From positions 1-64,000 of the forward strand of contig JASBSZ010000014.1 of assembly GCA_030148665.1 (NCBI GenBank): a stretch of 64,000 bases of DNA, read 5' to 3'. The notes beneath the pieces are model-generated. The model searched no databases. It had not been told where the DNA came from and saw only the letters and a program-made list of their open reading frames with translations. Below, one piece after another: positions 7,365-16,169 of this stretch. The DNA is from Alphaproteobacteria bacterium. Lineage in GTDB: Bacteria; Pseudomonadota; Alphaproteobacteria; Rhodobacterales; Rhodobacteraceae. A program made the position numbers and the translations under genes. Each line of letters opens with the position of its first letter. Positions within the stretch are counted from its first letter, which is position 1.

Positions 7365-8666
7365 ATGACGATATCATCCTCTCTGAATGCGGGCGTTTCC
7401 GGTCTTGCCGTGAACAGCTCGCGGTTGGCCACCATCTCGGACAACATCGCGAATTCGGCAACTTACGGGTACAAGCGGATGACAGCCGATTTCCAGTCCA
7501 TGGTTCTCAATGGCGGCGGCGGATCGTACTCGGCGGGCGGTGTCAGGGTCAGCACCCATCGTGAAATCGACAGGCCTGGCCCCCTGATCACGACCGACAA
7601 TCCCACGGATCTTGCGGTTTCGGGGCGGGGGATGATCCCTGTCACGCCGGTTTCGGCGATAGGTGGCACCACCGGTTCGCTGCCGACAATGCTGGTGACG
7701 ACGGGATCTTTCCGCCCTGATGAGAACGGCATATTGCGTACCGAAAGCGGTCTTGCCCTGATGGGCTGGCCGGCCAACCCGGATGGCACGATCCCCAACT
7801 TTCCGAACGACACGTTTACCGGGCTCGAACCCGTTCACGTCGAACAGAACCAGTTTGCCGGCGACCCTACCACGTCGATCTCGCTGGGGGTCAACCTTCC
7901 TGCAACCGAAACGCGGGCCGGGTCGGCGGGAACGCCCAGGGATCTGTCGGTCGAGTATTTCGACAATCTGGGAACGTCCCAGACCCTCAGCCTCACGTTT
8001 ACGCCCGTGGTGCCGGCCAGCGGCGATTCGAATCAGTGGAACATGTTGGTGAAAGACATGGCCACGGGGGGTACCACGGTCGGCGAATACAATGTCACAT
8101 TCGACAATTCCCGTACGTTGGGCGGCACCATTTCATCGGTCAGCACGGTTTCCGGCGGCGCTTATGATCCCGCGACCGGCAGGATTCCCCTGACCTTGCC
8201 GGGGGGTACGATCAATCTCGATATCGGCGCACCCGGCACGCGTGGCGGCCTCAGCCAGCTGTCGGGCAGTTTTGCGCCGGTCTCGATCGTCAAGGATGGC
8301 TCGCCGGTCGGCAATCTGACCTCGGTCGAGGTCGATGCCCAGGGCAATGTGAACGCGATCTATGATGCCGGCTTCAGCCGCCGCATCTATCGGGTCCCCC
8401 TGGTCGATGTTCCCAATCCGAACGGCCTGATCGCCGGGGACAATCAGACCTATCAGGTCTCGCCGGAAAGCGGGTCGTTCTTTCTGTGGCAGGCCGGCGA
8501 CGGGCCGGTGGGCCAGATGGTCGCCTTTGCCCGCGAGGAATCGACGACCGATATCGCTGGCGAGCTGACCCAGCTGATACAGACCCAGAGGGCCTATTCC
8601 TCGAACGCCAAGATCATTCAGACGGTCGATCAGATGTTGCAGGAAACGACCAATATCAAGCGATAA
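7365..8666 (+). CDS. flgE: Flagellar hook protein FlgE
   Basis: This is the structural subunit of the hook, about 433 residues. It has the N-terminal rod/hook signature SSSLNAGVSGLAVNSSRLAT and ISDNIANSATYGYK. The middle carries the D1/D2 variable region, and the C-terminus ends in the coiled-coil heptad segment ELTQLIQTQRAYSSNAKIIQ with TVDQMLQETTNI. The ATG at 7365 fits the conserved N-terminus and has AAGGCG upstream. It leads a flgE-flgK-flgL-flgI run. Assembly needs FlgD (encoded at 37740) and length control by FliK (36296). Confidence 0.94.
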   Translation: MTISSSLNAGVSGLAVNSSRLATISDNIANSATYGYKRMTADFQSMVLNGGGGSYSAGGVRVSTHREIDRPGPLITTDNPTDLAVSGRGMIPVTPVSAIGGTTGSLPTMLVTTGSFRPDENGILRTESGLALMGWPANPDGTIPNFPNDTFTGLEPVHVEQNQFAGDPTTSISLGVNLPATETRAGSAGTPRDLSVEYFDNLGTSQTLSLTFTPVVPASGDSNQWNMLVKDMATGGTTVGEYNVTFDNSRTLGGTISSVSTVSGGAYDPATGRIPLTLPGGTINLDIGAPGTRGGLSQLSGSFAPVSIVKDGSPVGNLTSVEVDAQGNVNAIYDAGFSRRIYRVPLVDVPNPNGLIAGDNQTYQVSPESGSFFLWQAGDGPVGQMVAFAREESTTDIAGELTQLIQTQRAYSSNAKIIQTVDQMLQETTNIKR

Positions 8667-8684
8667 CAGGGGATCACCCACAAG

Positions 8685-10142
8685 ATGAGTATGCTCGGCT
8701 CACTTCTGAATGCCTATTCCGGTCTCAGGGTTGCGGCACGTTCGGCCGAGGTCGTCTCGCAAAACGTGGCCAATGCCATGACCGACGGTTATGGGCGTCG
8801 CGAGGTCGAACTTGTCGCGACTCTTGCCGGCCGGCAGCCAAGCGGTGTCGCCATTGCCGCGATCACGCGCAAGGTCGATTCGACAACCATGGCCAGCCGG
8901 CGCCTCGCCCAGGCCGAATCTGCCGGGCAAAAGGTGCGCACCGACATCCTGAAAAGGCTGGAAAAGGAGTTTGGTCTGCCTGGCGAAAAAGGCTCGCTTT
9001 CCGCCCTCAGCGTTGCTCTTGAATCATCGCTTGTCGCGGCGCAGAGCCGCCCGGAATCGCAACCGCGCCAGCAACGGGTCTTGTTTGCGGCCCGTGATCT
9101 GGTCGACCGCCTCAACCGTGTGGCCCAGGCGGTACAAGACATGCGGATGCAGGCGGATTCCGAAATTTCCCGTCAGGTCGATCTTCTCAACGGCAACCTG
9201 CGCAAGATCGCGCGCCTCAATCGGGATATCGCGATCGAAAAATCCGCACGCCGCCAGATCAGCGGATTGCAGGATGAACGTCAGCGACTGGTCGATCAGA
9301 TAGCCGACATTGTCCCGATCAGGACCTATGCGCGCGAAAAGGGACAGATCGCCATTTCGACTCCGGGCGGGGCGGTTCTGCTGGACGGTTTGCCAGCGAC
9401 TTTCGAATTCTCGAAATCCGGTGTGATTACCGCCCAGCTGAACCTCGGCTCGGGTGCATTGTCGGGTTTGCGAATCAATGGCAGGGAGGTCACTCCGGGT
9501 CAGGGCGGCGGCCCGCTTGACGGTGGGTCCCTTGCCGCCTGGTTCAATATCCGCGACCGTCTTGCCCCCGACGCCGCGTCCCAGCTGGATGCCTTTGCGC
9601 GTAACCTGGCCGAGCGTTTTCAGGACCCCGCAATCGATCAAACGCGATCGGCGGGCGATCCCGGTCTTTTCACGGATGCCGGCGCTCCATTCGACCCCGC
9701 AAACGAAATCGGGTTTGCCGGCCGTATTTCGCTGAACGCGGCTGTCGACCCCGGACAAGGTGGTGCCCTGTGGCGCCTGCGCGACGGGTTGGCGGCGGCC
9801 TCGCCAGGGCCGAGTGGCAACAACAGCCTGTTTGGAGCAATGATCGGGGCGTTGCAGGCCCGTGTTCCGCCGGCATCCGGCCAGCTGGCCCCGGAACCCG
9901 TCACATTGTCCCGGATGGCCGACAATATCGCGGGTCAGATTGCGACCAGCCGCCTGGAATCACAGACTAGGGGCGCCTTCGACGCATCTCGACTGGCCGA
10001 GCTGCGCCGGAACGAGCGTGCCGCCGGGGTCAATACCGATCAGGAGATGCAGACATTGATGCTGATTGAAAAGGCATATGCCGCGAATGCCCGGGTCATT
10101 TCGACAATCGATGCCATGCTGAAAAAACTGATGGAGATCTGA
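8685..10142 (+). CDS. flgK: Flagellar hook-associated protein 1 FlgK
   Basis: This 485-residue hook-filament junction protein has the N-terminal signature LNAYSGLRVAARSAEVVSQN with VANAMTDGYGRREV. A long helical middle and a variable domain follow, and the C-terminal heptad region is GVNTDQEMQTLMLIEKAYAA with ARVISTIDAMLKKLMEI. It is secreted by the flagellar export apparatus and caps the hook before filament growth. It follows flgE by 18 bp and its stop is immediately before the flgL ATG, consistent with one transcript. Length is within the family range. Confidence 0.93.
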   Translation: MSMLGSLLNAYSGLRVAARSAEVVSQNVANAMTDGYGRREVELVATLAGRQPSGVAIAAITRKVDSTTMASRRLAQAESAGQKVRTDILKRLEKEFGLPGEKGSLSALSVALESSLVAAQSRPESQPRQQRVLFAARDLVDRLNRVAQAVQDMRMQADSEISRQVDLLNGNLRKIARLNRDIAIEKSARRQISGLQDERQRLVDQIADIVPIRTYAREKGQIAISTPGGAVLLDGLPATFEFSKSGVITAQLNLGSGALSGLRINGREVTPGQGGGPLDGGSLAAWFNIRDRLAPDAASQLDAFARNLAERFQDPAIDQTRSAGDPGLFTDAGAPFDPANEIGFAGRISLNAAVDPGQGGALWRLRDGLAAASPGPSGNNSLFGAMIGALQARVPPASGQLAPEPVTLSRMADNIAGQIATSRLESQTRGAFDASRLAELRRNERAAGVNTDQEMQTLMLIEKAYAANARVISTIDAMLKKLMEI

Positions 10143-10143
10143 G

Positions 10144-11157
10144 ATGAGCTTTGCTTCCATTGGAGATCTGTCCTCGAGCCTGGCCATGAGGGCGATCAAC
10201 CGGGACCTCAAGGCACGTCAGCTTCGCCTGTCAACCGAGCTTGCCAGCGGTCGGGTATCGGATGTGGTTGCCGGAACAGGAGGAAATACGGGCGCGCTCG
10301 GGGCGGAGGAACGATCACTGACAATGCTTTCGACATATCGGCTGACCGCACAAGAGATGTCCTTGCGCGGTCAGGCCCTGCAATCGGCGCTCGAAGTCAT
10401 TGGAAATCAGGTCGGCAAGGTTGGCGGACAGGTGTTGAGCGCTGGAAAGTCCGGCCTCGCTTCCCAGGTCGATCTCGCTGGCAAGGCCGCTCTTGCGGGA
10501 TTGGAAACCGTGGTCAGCGCCCTGAACACGCGGGTGGCGGGGCGCAGCCTGTTCGCGGGTGAGGCAACCGGCAACAATGCTGTCATCCCGGCGCAGGCTA
10601 TCCTTGACGACCTGCAGGCGCGGGCCGCCGGTGCAACGGATATCGGGCAGATCGAACAGATCGTGAGGACATATTTTCAGGACTCCGGCGGAGGTTTTGA
10701 AACGAGCAGCTATCAGGGTGCGGCCCGCGCCGAGGGGCCAACACAGATTTCCGAAAACGCGGCCGTCCGCTTTGACGTGACGGCACTCAGCCCGGAAATT
10801 CGCGATTCGCTCGAAGGGTTCGCGCTGGCCGCCCTTGTGACAAGGAACATCTCGGCGCTGAGTTCACTGTCGGCGCGAAAGGGGCTGTTGCAGCAATCAT
10901 CGAATATCCTGTTGAAGGCGCGTGACGGAGTCATTGCCCGGCGCGCCGAGATAGGCGTTGTTCAAGCCAGGGTAGATGCCGTTCAGGCCCGAAACACGGC
11001 CAGCAGGACAGCTATCGAGATTGCGCGCAACGCCGCTCTTTCCGTGGATCCGTACGAAACCGCGACGCAGCTGCAGGGGGTCGAGGCCAATCTTCAGGCA
11101 TTGTACCAGGTAACCGTGCGCCTGTCGCAAATGTCATTGGTCAGGTTCATGAGATGA
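10144..11157 (+). CDS. flgL: Flagellar hook-associated protein 3 FlgL
   Basis: This 337-residue flagellin-like junction protein has an N-terminal helix region (LRLSTELASGRVSDVV) that matches the flagellin/FlgL D0-D1 segment. The C-terminal helix (YETATQLQGVEANLQALYQV, then TVRLSQMSLVRFM) closes the coiled coil. It sits between FlgK and the filament. The gene starts 1 bp after the flgK stop and ends with an ATGA overlap with flgI, so the three genes are translationally coupled. It is more divergent than the other hook genes, as usual for FlgL in this order. Confidence 0.88.
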   Translation: MSFASIGDLSSSLAMRAINRDLKARQLRLSTELASGRVSDVVAGTGGNTGALGAEERSLTMLSTYRLTAQEMSLRGQALQSALEVIGNQVGKVGGQVLSAGKSGLASQVDLAGKAALAGLETVVSALNTRVAGRSLFAGEATGNNAVIPAQAILDDLQARAAGATDIGQIEQIVRTYFQDSGGGFETSSYQGAARAEGPTQISENAAVRFDVTALSPEIRDSLEGFALAALVTRNISALSSLSARKGLLQQSSNILLKARDGVIARRAEIGVVQARVDAVQARNTASRTAIEIARNAALSVDPYETATQLQGVEANLQALYQVTVRLSQMSLVRFMR

Positions 11158-12266
11158 CGCGGATTCTTGTCATCCTGGGACTTGCCATCGCTGTCGTCGC
11201 CCAGCATGTGGATGCGCGTGCGGCTCCGGTCAGGCTGAAGGACCTCGTGAATTTCGACGGTGTTCGGGGCAATGATCTGGTCGGATACGGGCTGGTTGTA
11301 GGTCTGAACGGAACCGGTGACGGTATTCGCAACGCCCCGTTTACCGAGGAAACCATGTCGAATATCCTCGAAAGGCTGGGGGTAAACGTGACGGGCGAGA
11401 AATTTCGCCCAAAAAATGTTGCCGCCGTGTTCGTGACTGGCACACTCCCTCCCTTTGCCCGGGCAGGCAGTCGAATTGACGTCACGGTTTCCACCATAGG
11501 TGATGCAAAGAGCTTGCGCGGCGGCACCCTGATTCTCACACCTCTCAACGGGGCAGACGGGCAGATATACGCGGTTGCGCAGGGTCCGGTCATTGCCGGA
11601 GGGGCCGTTGCGCAGGGAAAGGCTGCGAGCATTACCATGGGCGTTCCGACAGCGGGGGTCATCCCTTCCGGCGCCCGCGTCGAGCGGGAGATAAAGTTTG
11701 ACTTTACCGGCATGAGGAAAATGCGGCTGGCCCTCAGAAACCCGGATTTCACGACGGCCTTCAAGATCGAACAGGCCATCAACAACCAGTTCCGACGAAA
11801 GGTTGCCCTCATGCGCGATGGAGGAACGGTTGAAATAGATCTGCGAAAAGCCGTCGGTCTCAACGCCGCCCACCTGATCAGCAGAATCGAAAATATCCGT
11901 GTCGAGCCGGAACAGAAAGCGCGTGTCGTGATTGATCAACGCTCGGGTACCATCGTTCTTGGCGAGGATGTCCGTATTTCCAGGGTGGCCGTCTCTCAGG
12001 GCAACCTGACATTGCGGGTACGCGAGCGGCCCGTGGTTGTTCAACCGAATCCCTTTGCGCAGGGTCAGACCATCACCGTGCCACGCAGCGATGTTTCCCT
12101 GACCAAGGAAAAGGGAACGGGTCTTGCGCAGGTTGATGGTGAAACCTCGTTGTCTCAGCTGATCCAGGGCCTGAACGCGCTGGGTGTTTCGCCGAATGAC
12201 CTGATCGATATTCTGAAGAGCATCAAGGCCGCTGGCGCGCTGCACGCCGAATTCGTGCTGCAATAA
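11154..12266 (+). CDS. flgI: Flagellar P-ring protein FlgI
   Basis: This 370-residue periplasmic ring subunit has a Sec signal peptide (residues 1-23, ending VDARA). It is followed by the hallmark stretches RLKDLVNFDGVRGNDLVGYG and LVVGLNGTGDG. Conserved blocks continue through NVAAVFVTGTLPPFARAGSR to the C-terminal QLIQGLNALGVSPNDLIDIL. It forms the bushing around the rod in the peptidoglycan layer with help from FlgA (27611). It overlaps flgL by 4 bp and is the last gene of this plus-strand operon, meeting the fliF operon tail to tail 31 bp later. Confidence 0.95.
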   Translation: MTRILVILGLAIAVVAQHVDARAAPVRLKDLVNFDGVRGNDLVGYGLVVGLNGTGDGIRNAPFTEETMSNILERLGVNVTGEKFRPKNVAAVFVTGTLPPFARAGSRIDVTVSTIGDAKSLRGGTLILTPLNGADGQIYAVAQGPVIAGGAVAQGKAASITMGVPTAGVIPSGARVEREIKFDFTGMRKMRLALRNPDFTTAFKIEQAINNQFRRKVALMRDGGTVEIDLRKAVGLNAAHLISRIENIRVEPEQKARVVIDQRSGTIVLGEDVRISRVAVSQGNLTLRVRERPVVVQPNPFAQGQTITVPRSDVSLTKEKGTGLAQVDGETSLSQLIQGLNALGVSPNDLIDILKSIKAAGALHAEFVLQ

Positions 12267-12297
12267 TTCCGGGCTGCCGGTGCCGCTGCGAAGATGT

Positions 12298-12858
12298 TTA
12301 CCGTTGGCTTGGCGAGCCGACCGTACCTGCCACAAGGTCCCATATCGCGCGCGCCGTGCGGCTGACATCCTCTCTGGATTTTGCAGAAGGGCGCCAGCGG
12401 TCATTGTTGAGCTGAACGAGGGCCAGACCCACCCGGCGCGCCTGGATTCGGGGGAGACAGGACAGCACCGAACGGGCACGCTCGGCCGGTTGCGACGAAA
12501 GGATGAGTGCTGCGCAGCACGGATGTTCGGCCTGTAGACAGCGCGCCAGATCATGTGCGGAAACTCCATCACACCCGGCTACCGGGGCCGGATCTGTCGC
12601 CCTTTTCCGGCGAGGGGTGTCATCGCAATTGGCAATTCGTGTGCGGAATTCCTCGACCACCTGACGCAGGAGATCCGTGTCGGAAACCGCCCCGCGAAGC
12701 TCGGGTCCTCCCTGACCGTCATTTCCGGGTCGTCGAGGCGTCCTCTGACGAAGGGCGCGGATGACCATGCGCGCCTTTTGCCCCGGGGAGAGGCGGTCAA
12801 TGGCCTTCTGGCCATTTTCGACGTGTCCGGAGCCGGCGGTTGCAGGCGGCATGGTCAT
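12298..12858 (-). CDS. Short FliG-like protein lacking the C-terminal domain
   Basis: This 186-residue protein starts at an ATG that overlaps the fliP stop by 4 bp (ATGA). Residues about 23-38 (RLSPGQKARMVIRAL) resemble the start of the FliG N-terminal domain. DLLRQVVEEFRTRI fits the following helix of rhodobacteral FliG. DLARCLQAEHPCCAALILSS and LSCLPRIQARRVGLALVQL fit the FliG middle domain with its conserved EHP motif. The protein then ends; the C-terminal domain with the charged torque helix is absent. It could be a scaffold between FliF and FliN, or a decayed FliG. It is the last gene of the fliF-fliH-fliN-fliP operon. Assignment rests on motif resemblance and context only. Confidence 0.55.
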   Translation of the reverse strand: MTMPPATAGSGHVENGQKAIDRLSPGQKARMVIRALRQRTPRRPGNDGQGGPELRGAVSDTDLLRQVVEEFRTRIANCDDTPRRKRATDPAPVAGCDGVSAHDLARCLQAEHPCCAALILSSQPAERARSVLSCLPRIQARRVGLALVQLNNDRWRPSAKSREDVSRTARAIWDLVAGTVGSPSQR

Positions 12859-13586
12859 TGATAGCCTCTTACCAACGCTCCGGCGAGCAGACCCCAACCG
12901 TTGGAAACCACGAAAAAGGCCAGCTTGAACGGTAGCGAGACGATCGCAGGGGGAACCATCAGCATGCCCATCGACATCAGCACGGCGGCCACGACAAGAT
13001 CGATGATCAGAAATGGAAGAAAGATCAGGAAACCTATTTCAAATGCGCGCTGAATTTCGCTGAGCATGAATGCCGGCAACAAGACCGAGAGGGACATCGC
13101 ACCGCCGGGGCCGGTGCGCGGAGACGGAAGCGCAGATGTCAGTGCCGCGAGGGTATCTGGATCGGTTCGCGCCGTCATGAATTGGCGAAAGGGCGTCATG
13201 ATCAGAGGAAAGGCCTGCTCGACCTGGATCTTGCCGTCCAGAAGGGGTGCCACGCCATTTGTCCATGCCTGGGAAAATACGGGTTCCATGACGAAATATG
13301 TGAGGAACAGGGCCAGACTGACGATCAGCATGCCGGGCGGCGCCTGTTGAAGGCCGATAGCCTGTCGCAGGATGGAGAGAACCGTGACCATGAACGGAAA
13401 ACAGGTGATCATGATGGCCAGCGCCGGGGCCACGCTGAGCAGGGTGATCAGGACGAAAAGCTGAACACCCCGCAACGTCAACATGTCCTGCGGGCCGAGA
13501 TTGATCGACAGCTGCTGCGCGCGGGCGATGTCGGGAAAGATTACCACCCCGGCCACAATTGCCATCAGAGCAAGCCAGCGGGACAT
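12855..13586 (-). CDS. fliP: Flagellar type III export protein FliP
   Basis: This 243-residue inner-membrane component of the export gate has a cleavable signal peptide (ends DIARA, residue 23) and four hydrophobic segments. Conserved motifs are MITCFPFMVTVLSILRQAIG and FLTYFVMEPVF, with LLPAFMLSEIQRAFEIGFLI and DLVVAAVLMSMGMLMVPP. It forms the FliPQR core through which axial proteins are secreted; FliQ (29570) and FliR (24088) are encoded elsewhere in the cluster. It follows fliN with a 2-bp gap and overlaps the FliG-like gene. No fliO was recognised. Confidence 0.95.
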   Translation of the reverse strand: MSRWLALMAIVAGVVIFPDIARAQQLSINLGPQDMLTLRGVQLFVLITLLSVAPALAIMITCFPFMVTVLSILRQAIGLQQAPPGMLIVSLALFLTYFVMEPVFSQAWTNGVAPLLDGKIQVEQAFPLIMTPFRQFMTARTDPDTLAALTSALPSPRTGPGGAMSLSVLLPAFMLSEIQRAFEIGFLIFLPFLIIDLVVAAVLMSMGMLMVPPAIVSLPFKLAFFVVSNGWGLLAGALVRGYQ

Positions 13587-13588
13587 TT

Positions 13589-13894
13589 TCAGCCCCTGTC
13601 ATCCATTTCCGCCACCTCGGTCAGGCGGACCGCCAGTTTTCCTTCTGGCGCCTGTGTCAGCATGCCCCGCGCAATCAGCCGGTTGCCGACAAACAGCTCG
13701 ACCGGATCGTCAATCTCGCGGTCAAGCGGGAGGACGGCATCGGGGGCCAGATCGACGAGTTCGCCGATCAGGGGATGCGCGCGGCCGACGCAGACGGACA
13801 CGGAAACCGGGACGCGTGACAGTGGCGTGGTGCCCAGCTCGCCTTTGGGGGCAATGTCTTGTGGGGTTGGGTCGGTCGTGGTGCTGTCATCCAT
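13589..13894 (-). CDS. fliN: Flagellar motor switch protein FliN
   Basis: This 101-residue C-ring protein consists of a short acidic N-terminus and one SpoA domain. The segments LSRVPVSVSVCVGRAHPLIG and VELFVGNRLIARGML are typical, with a final LAVRLTEV strand. It normally binds FliM, FliH and CheY in the switch complex. Here FliM is not encoded in the window, so FliN and the FliG-like protein are the only C-ring candidates. The gene overlaps the fliH 3' end by 8 bp. Confidence 0.9.
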   Translation of the reverse strand: MDDSTTTDPTPQDIAPKGELGTTPLSRVPVSVSVCVGRAHPLIGELVDLAPDAVLPLDREIDDPVELFVGNRLIARGMLTQAPEGKLAVRLTEVAEMDDRG

Positions 13895-14489
13895 GTGACT
13901 CCTCCTCGGTTTTCAGGTGGAAATAGGTTTCGACCTTGTCCCTCAGCGTGGCGAGCGCGCCGGCCTGGTTGATTTCGGTCTCGCGCCGGGATGACTGTAT
14001 GACGATCTGGCCTTCGCTCAGCTCGGCGTCGCACTGGATCGTGGGCCGGGCGGGAATATCGGTGCGAGACCCGATCAGCCGCGCAATGGCATCCCTGTCT
14101 GACGGGGCGCAACGCAGGGTAATCCGTCCGGGTATGGCCTGATCGGAAATGGCCGCGAGTTCCGAGACCAGAAGATCGCCCAACCCCACATCGGCGACGG
14201 CCGGCAGGACGACATCGACGAATGTCAACACGAGTTCGCGCAAATCGTGCAGAACGGCCCGGCGTGCCTCGACATGGGTAAAGGTCATTTCATGCAGCTG
14301 TTGAACCAGATCCTCGGCAAGCGCGATCTCGTGTTCGTGCAGTGCGGCGCGCGCGTCGCGGTCTCCGGCCTGACGCCCCTTTTCAAAGGCTTCGGTTCGG
14401 AGCTTTTCCAGTTGCTTGCGGGTGATGAACAGGACATCGGGCGTGCCGTTTTCCCCCTGAGGTGTATCGAGATCGGGAAGGGCTATCAT
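13887..14489 (-). CDS. fliH: Flagellar export ATPase regulator FliH
   Basis: This 200-residue protein is mostly helical. An N-terminal coiled-coil region (about residues 23-85: KQLEKLRTEAFEKGRQAGDR onward) is followed by the FliH/YscL C-terminal domain that binds the ATPase FliI (encoded at 31029). It regulates ATP hydrolysis and docks FliI to FliN and FlhA. Sequence identity in this family is low; the position between fliF and fliN on one transcript supports the call. Its ATG overlaps the fliF stop by one base. Confidence 0.82.
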   Translation of the reverse strand: MIALPDLDTPQGENGTPDVLFITRKQLEKLRTEAFEKGRQAGDRDARAALHEHEIALAEDLVQQLHEMTFTHVEARRAVLHDLRELVLTFVDVVLPAVADVGLGDLLVSELAAISDQAIPGRITLRCAPSDRDAIARLIGSRTDIPARPTIQCDAELSEGQIVIQSSRRETEINQAGALATLRDKVETYFHLKTEEESHG

Positions 14490-16021
14490 CAGGCGGTCTC
14501 CTCGTCGGATTCGATCCAGCTTTTCAAGACTTCTATTGCCTCGTCCTGGCGCTCGTTGATGATCTGGCGAAGCTGAGCAACCGGATCATCGACGACATCA
14601 TGCGCGTCAGGGACGACGGCCGCGCCAGCATCAGGCGCCGGCAGAGCCGAACCCTCGGCCGCAGGTGTCGCAGCCGGGGCCGCCAGGGCAGGCCGGGCAA
14701 GTAGGGGGCGTAACACGGTCAGCCCCAGAACCAGTGCGACCAGGGCCAGCAGACCCGCCTTGATGATCGCCGTTGCGTCGAGCGACAGCCGCGAGATCAG
14801 GGAAGGAACGGCGCGGGTTCCCCTTTCGGGAAGGGGCTCGAATTTCATCGTGCGCACGGTGACGACATCGCCGCGTGCCTTGTCGAAACCGACGGCGCTC
14901 TGGACGAGGTCGCGCAAGGTGGCCAGCTCCTGTTCCGGGCGGGGCCGCCAGGTGATCGAGCCATCCGGGTTGGTAATCTTGACGTTGTTGACCAGCACGG
15001 CAACGCTGAGCTTTCTGATCTGCCCGGGGAGCCTGACCATCTCGCGCGTCGTTTGTGAAACCTCGTAATTCACGATCTCGCGGGTTTCGCTGCGCGACGA
15101 TCTTGACGTTGCACCCCCTTTGCCCGGTTTGTTGGCTGGCAGGTTGCTGGCAACCGTGACCTGGCCGGCGCCGCTGTCGGTGGAATTTCCCGAAACCTCG
15201 CGATTGTCGGTGCTGATGGCCACGCGGCTGTTCGGGTCGACACGTTTTTCAACCGTCTTTTCCTTTTGGCGTATCAGATCGACGGAAACCTCGACCACGG
15301 CATTGCCCGGCCCGACGCGCGCCTCGACCAGTTGCTGGATGCTGCGGCGCAGTTCCCGTGCCTTGCGGTCGGCGCCTGCATTGTTGTTGTCCAGCGGGAT
15401 CAATCCGCGGTCGGCGTCGATTATGGCGACATCCTCGGGCATCAGGCCGGCAACTGCCGAGGCAACGAGAAAGCGCAAGCCGCGCACCTGCTTGTCTGTC
15501 AACCGGCCCGATGACAGGCGCAACGTGACCGAGGCGGTCACCTTTTGTGGTTTGGCAAAGGGGCGCTTGTCGGGGCTGGCGATGTGAACCCTTACCGAGC
15601 GCACATTCGGCCAGATCAGAATCGTGCGGGCAAGCTCGCCCTCCTTGGCGCGCCAGTATGCGGCATCGAACATGCGGGCGGTGGTGCCGAACCCCGAAAG
15701 GTTGTCAAGCAGCTCATACCCCTTTGCGGTATTGGCCGGCAGCCCCTCCTGTGCGAGGCTCATGCGCAGCTCGTCCCGGCGTGTGGCATCGACATAGATT
15801 GCATCGCCGCGCACGCGATAGGCCACACCGCGCTGGTCGAGGGCATTGACGACCTCGCCCGAGACGGCGGGATCCAGGCCGGAAAACAGCAATGCCATCG
15901 TGGGAGAGGTTGCCATTCGGGCAAGAACGAGGATCGCCACGAACATCGCAACCGACGAAAGGATGACGATGATCCTTCGCCGCATGTCCAGAGCCTGCCA
16001 GAACGTCGTGACCTGATCCAA
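14489..16021 (-). CDS. fliF: Flagellar MS-ring protein FliF
   Basis: This inner-membrane ring protein houses the export gate. A transmembrane segment near the N-terminus (RRRIIVILSSVAMFVAILVL) is followed by the periplasmic ring-building motifs (ALDQRGVAYRV, GLPANTAKGYELLD, ARTILIWPNVRSVRVHIASP). A flexible Ser/Gly-rich loop and a second transmembrane helix precede the short cytoplasmic tail that should bind FliG. A TTG at 16021 was chosen because GAGGG lies 7 bp before it and the N-terminus then matches the usual short leader. An ATG at 16096 is the alternative and would add 25 residues. It heads the fliF-fliH-fliN-fliP-FliG-like operon and is divergent from fliL. Confidence 0.9.
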   Translation of the reverse strand: MDQVTTFWQALDMRRRIIVILSSVAMFVAILVLARMATSPTMALLFSGLDPAVSGEVVNALDQRGVAYRVRGDAIYVDATRRDELRMSLAQEGLPANTAKGYELLDNLSGFGTTARMFDAAYWRAKEGELARTILIWPNVRSVRVHIASPDKRPFAKPQKVTASVTLRLSSGRLTDKQVRGLRFLVASAVAGLMPEDVAIIDADRGLIPLDNNNAGADRKARELRRSIQQLVEARVGPGNAVVEVSVDLIRQKEKTVEKRVDPNSRVAISTDNREVSGNSTDSGAGQVTVASNLPANKPGKGGATSRSSRSETREIVNYEVSQTTREMVRLPGQIRKLSVAVLVNNVKITNPDGSITWRPRPEQELATLRDLVQSAVGFDKARGDVVTVRTMKFEPLPERGTRAVPSLISRLSLDATAIIKAGLLALVALVLGLTVLRPLLARPALAAPAATPAAEGSALPAPDAGAAVVPDAHDVVDDPVAQLRQIINERQDEAIEVLKSWIESDEETA

Positions 16022-16089
16022 TATGCTGCCCTCAACCTGCGGGGGACCGTTCTGGCCCCGCCATGGAATCGCAAATTGGGCCAGCCGTC

Positions 16090-16104
16090 TTAACATTTGG
16101 TTAG
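16090..16104. promoter_or_regulatory. CtrA-like binding site between fliF and fliL
   Basis: TTAA-CATTTGG-TTAG matches TTAA-N7-TTAA with one mismatch and is followed by CC, as in many CtrA sites. It lies almost midway between the divergent fliF (TTG 16021) and fliL (TTG 16170) starts, 66-69 bp from each. If the alternative fliF ATG at 16096 were used, the site would overlap the start codon, which also favours the shorter fliF. Confidence 0.55.
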
Positions 16105-16169
16105 CCAGACGCGGTTTAGGCTGCTCTCGTTTCGCAAGATCGCGCACCCGGAATCGAGGAAGGGGAATC

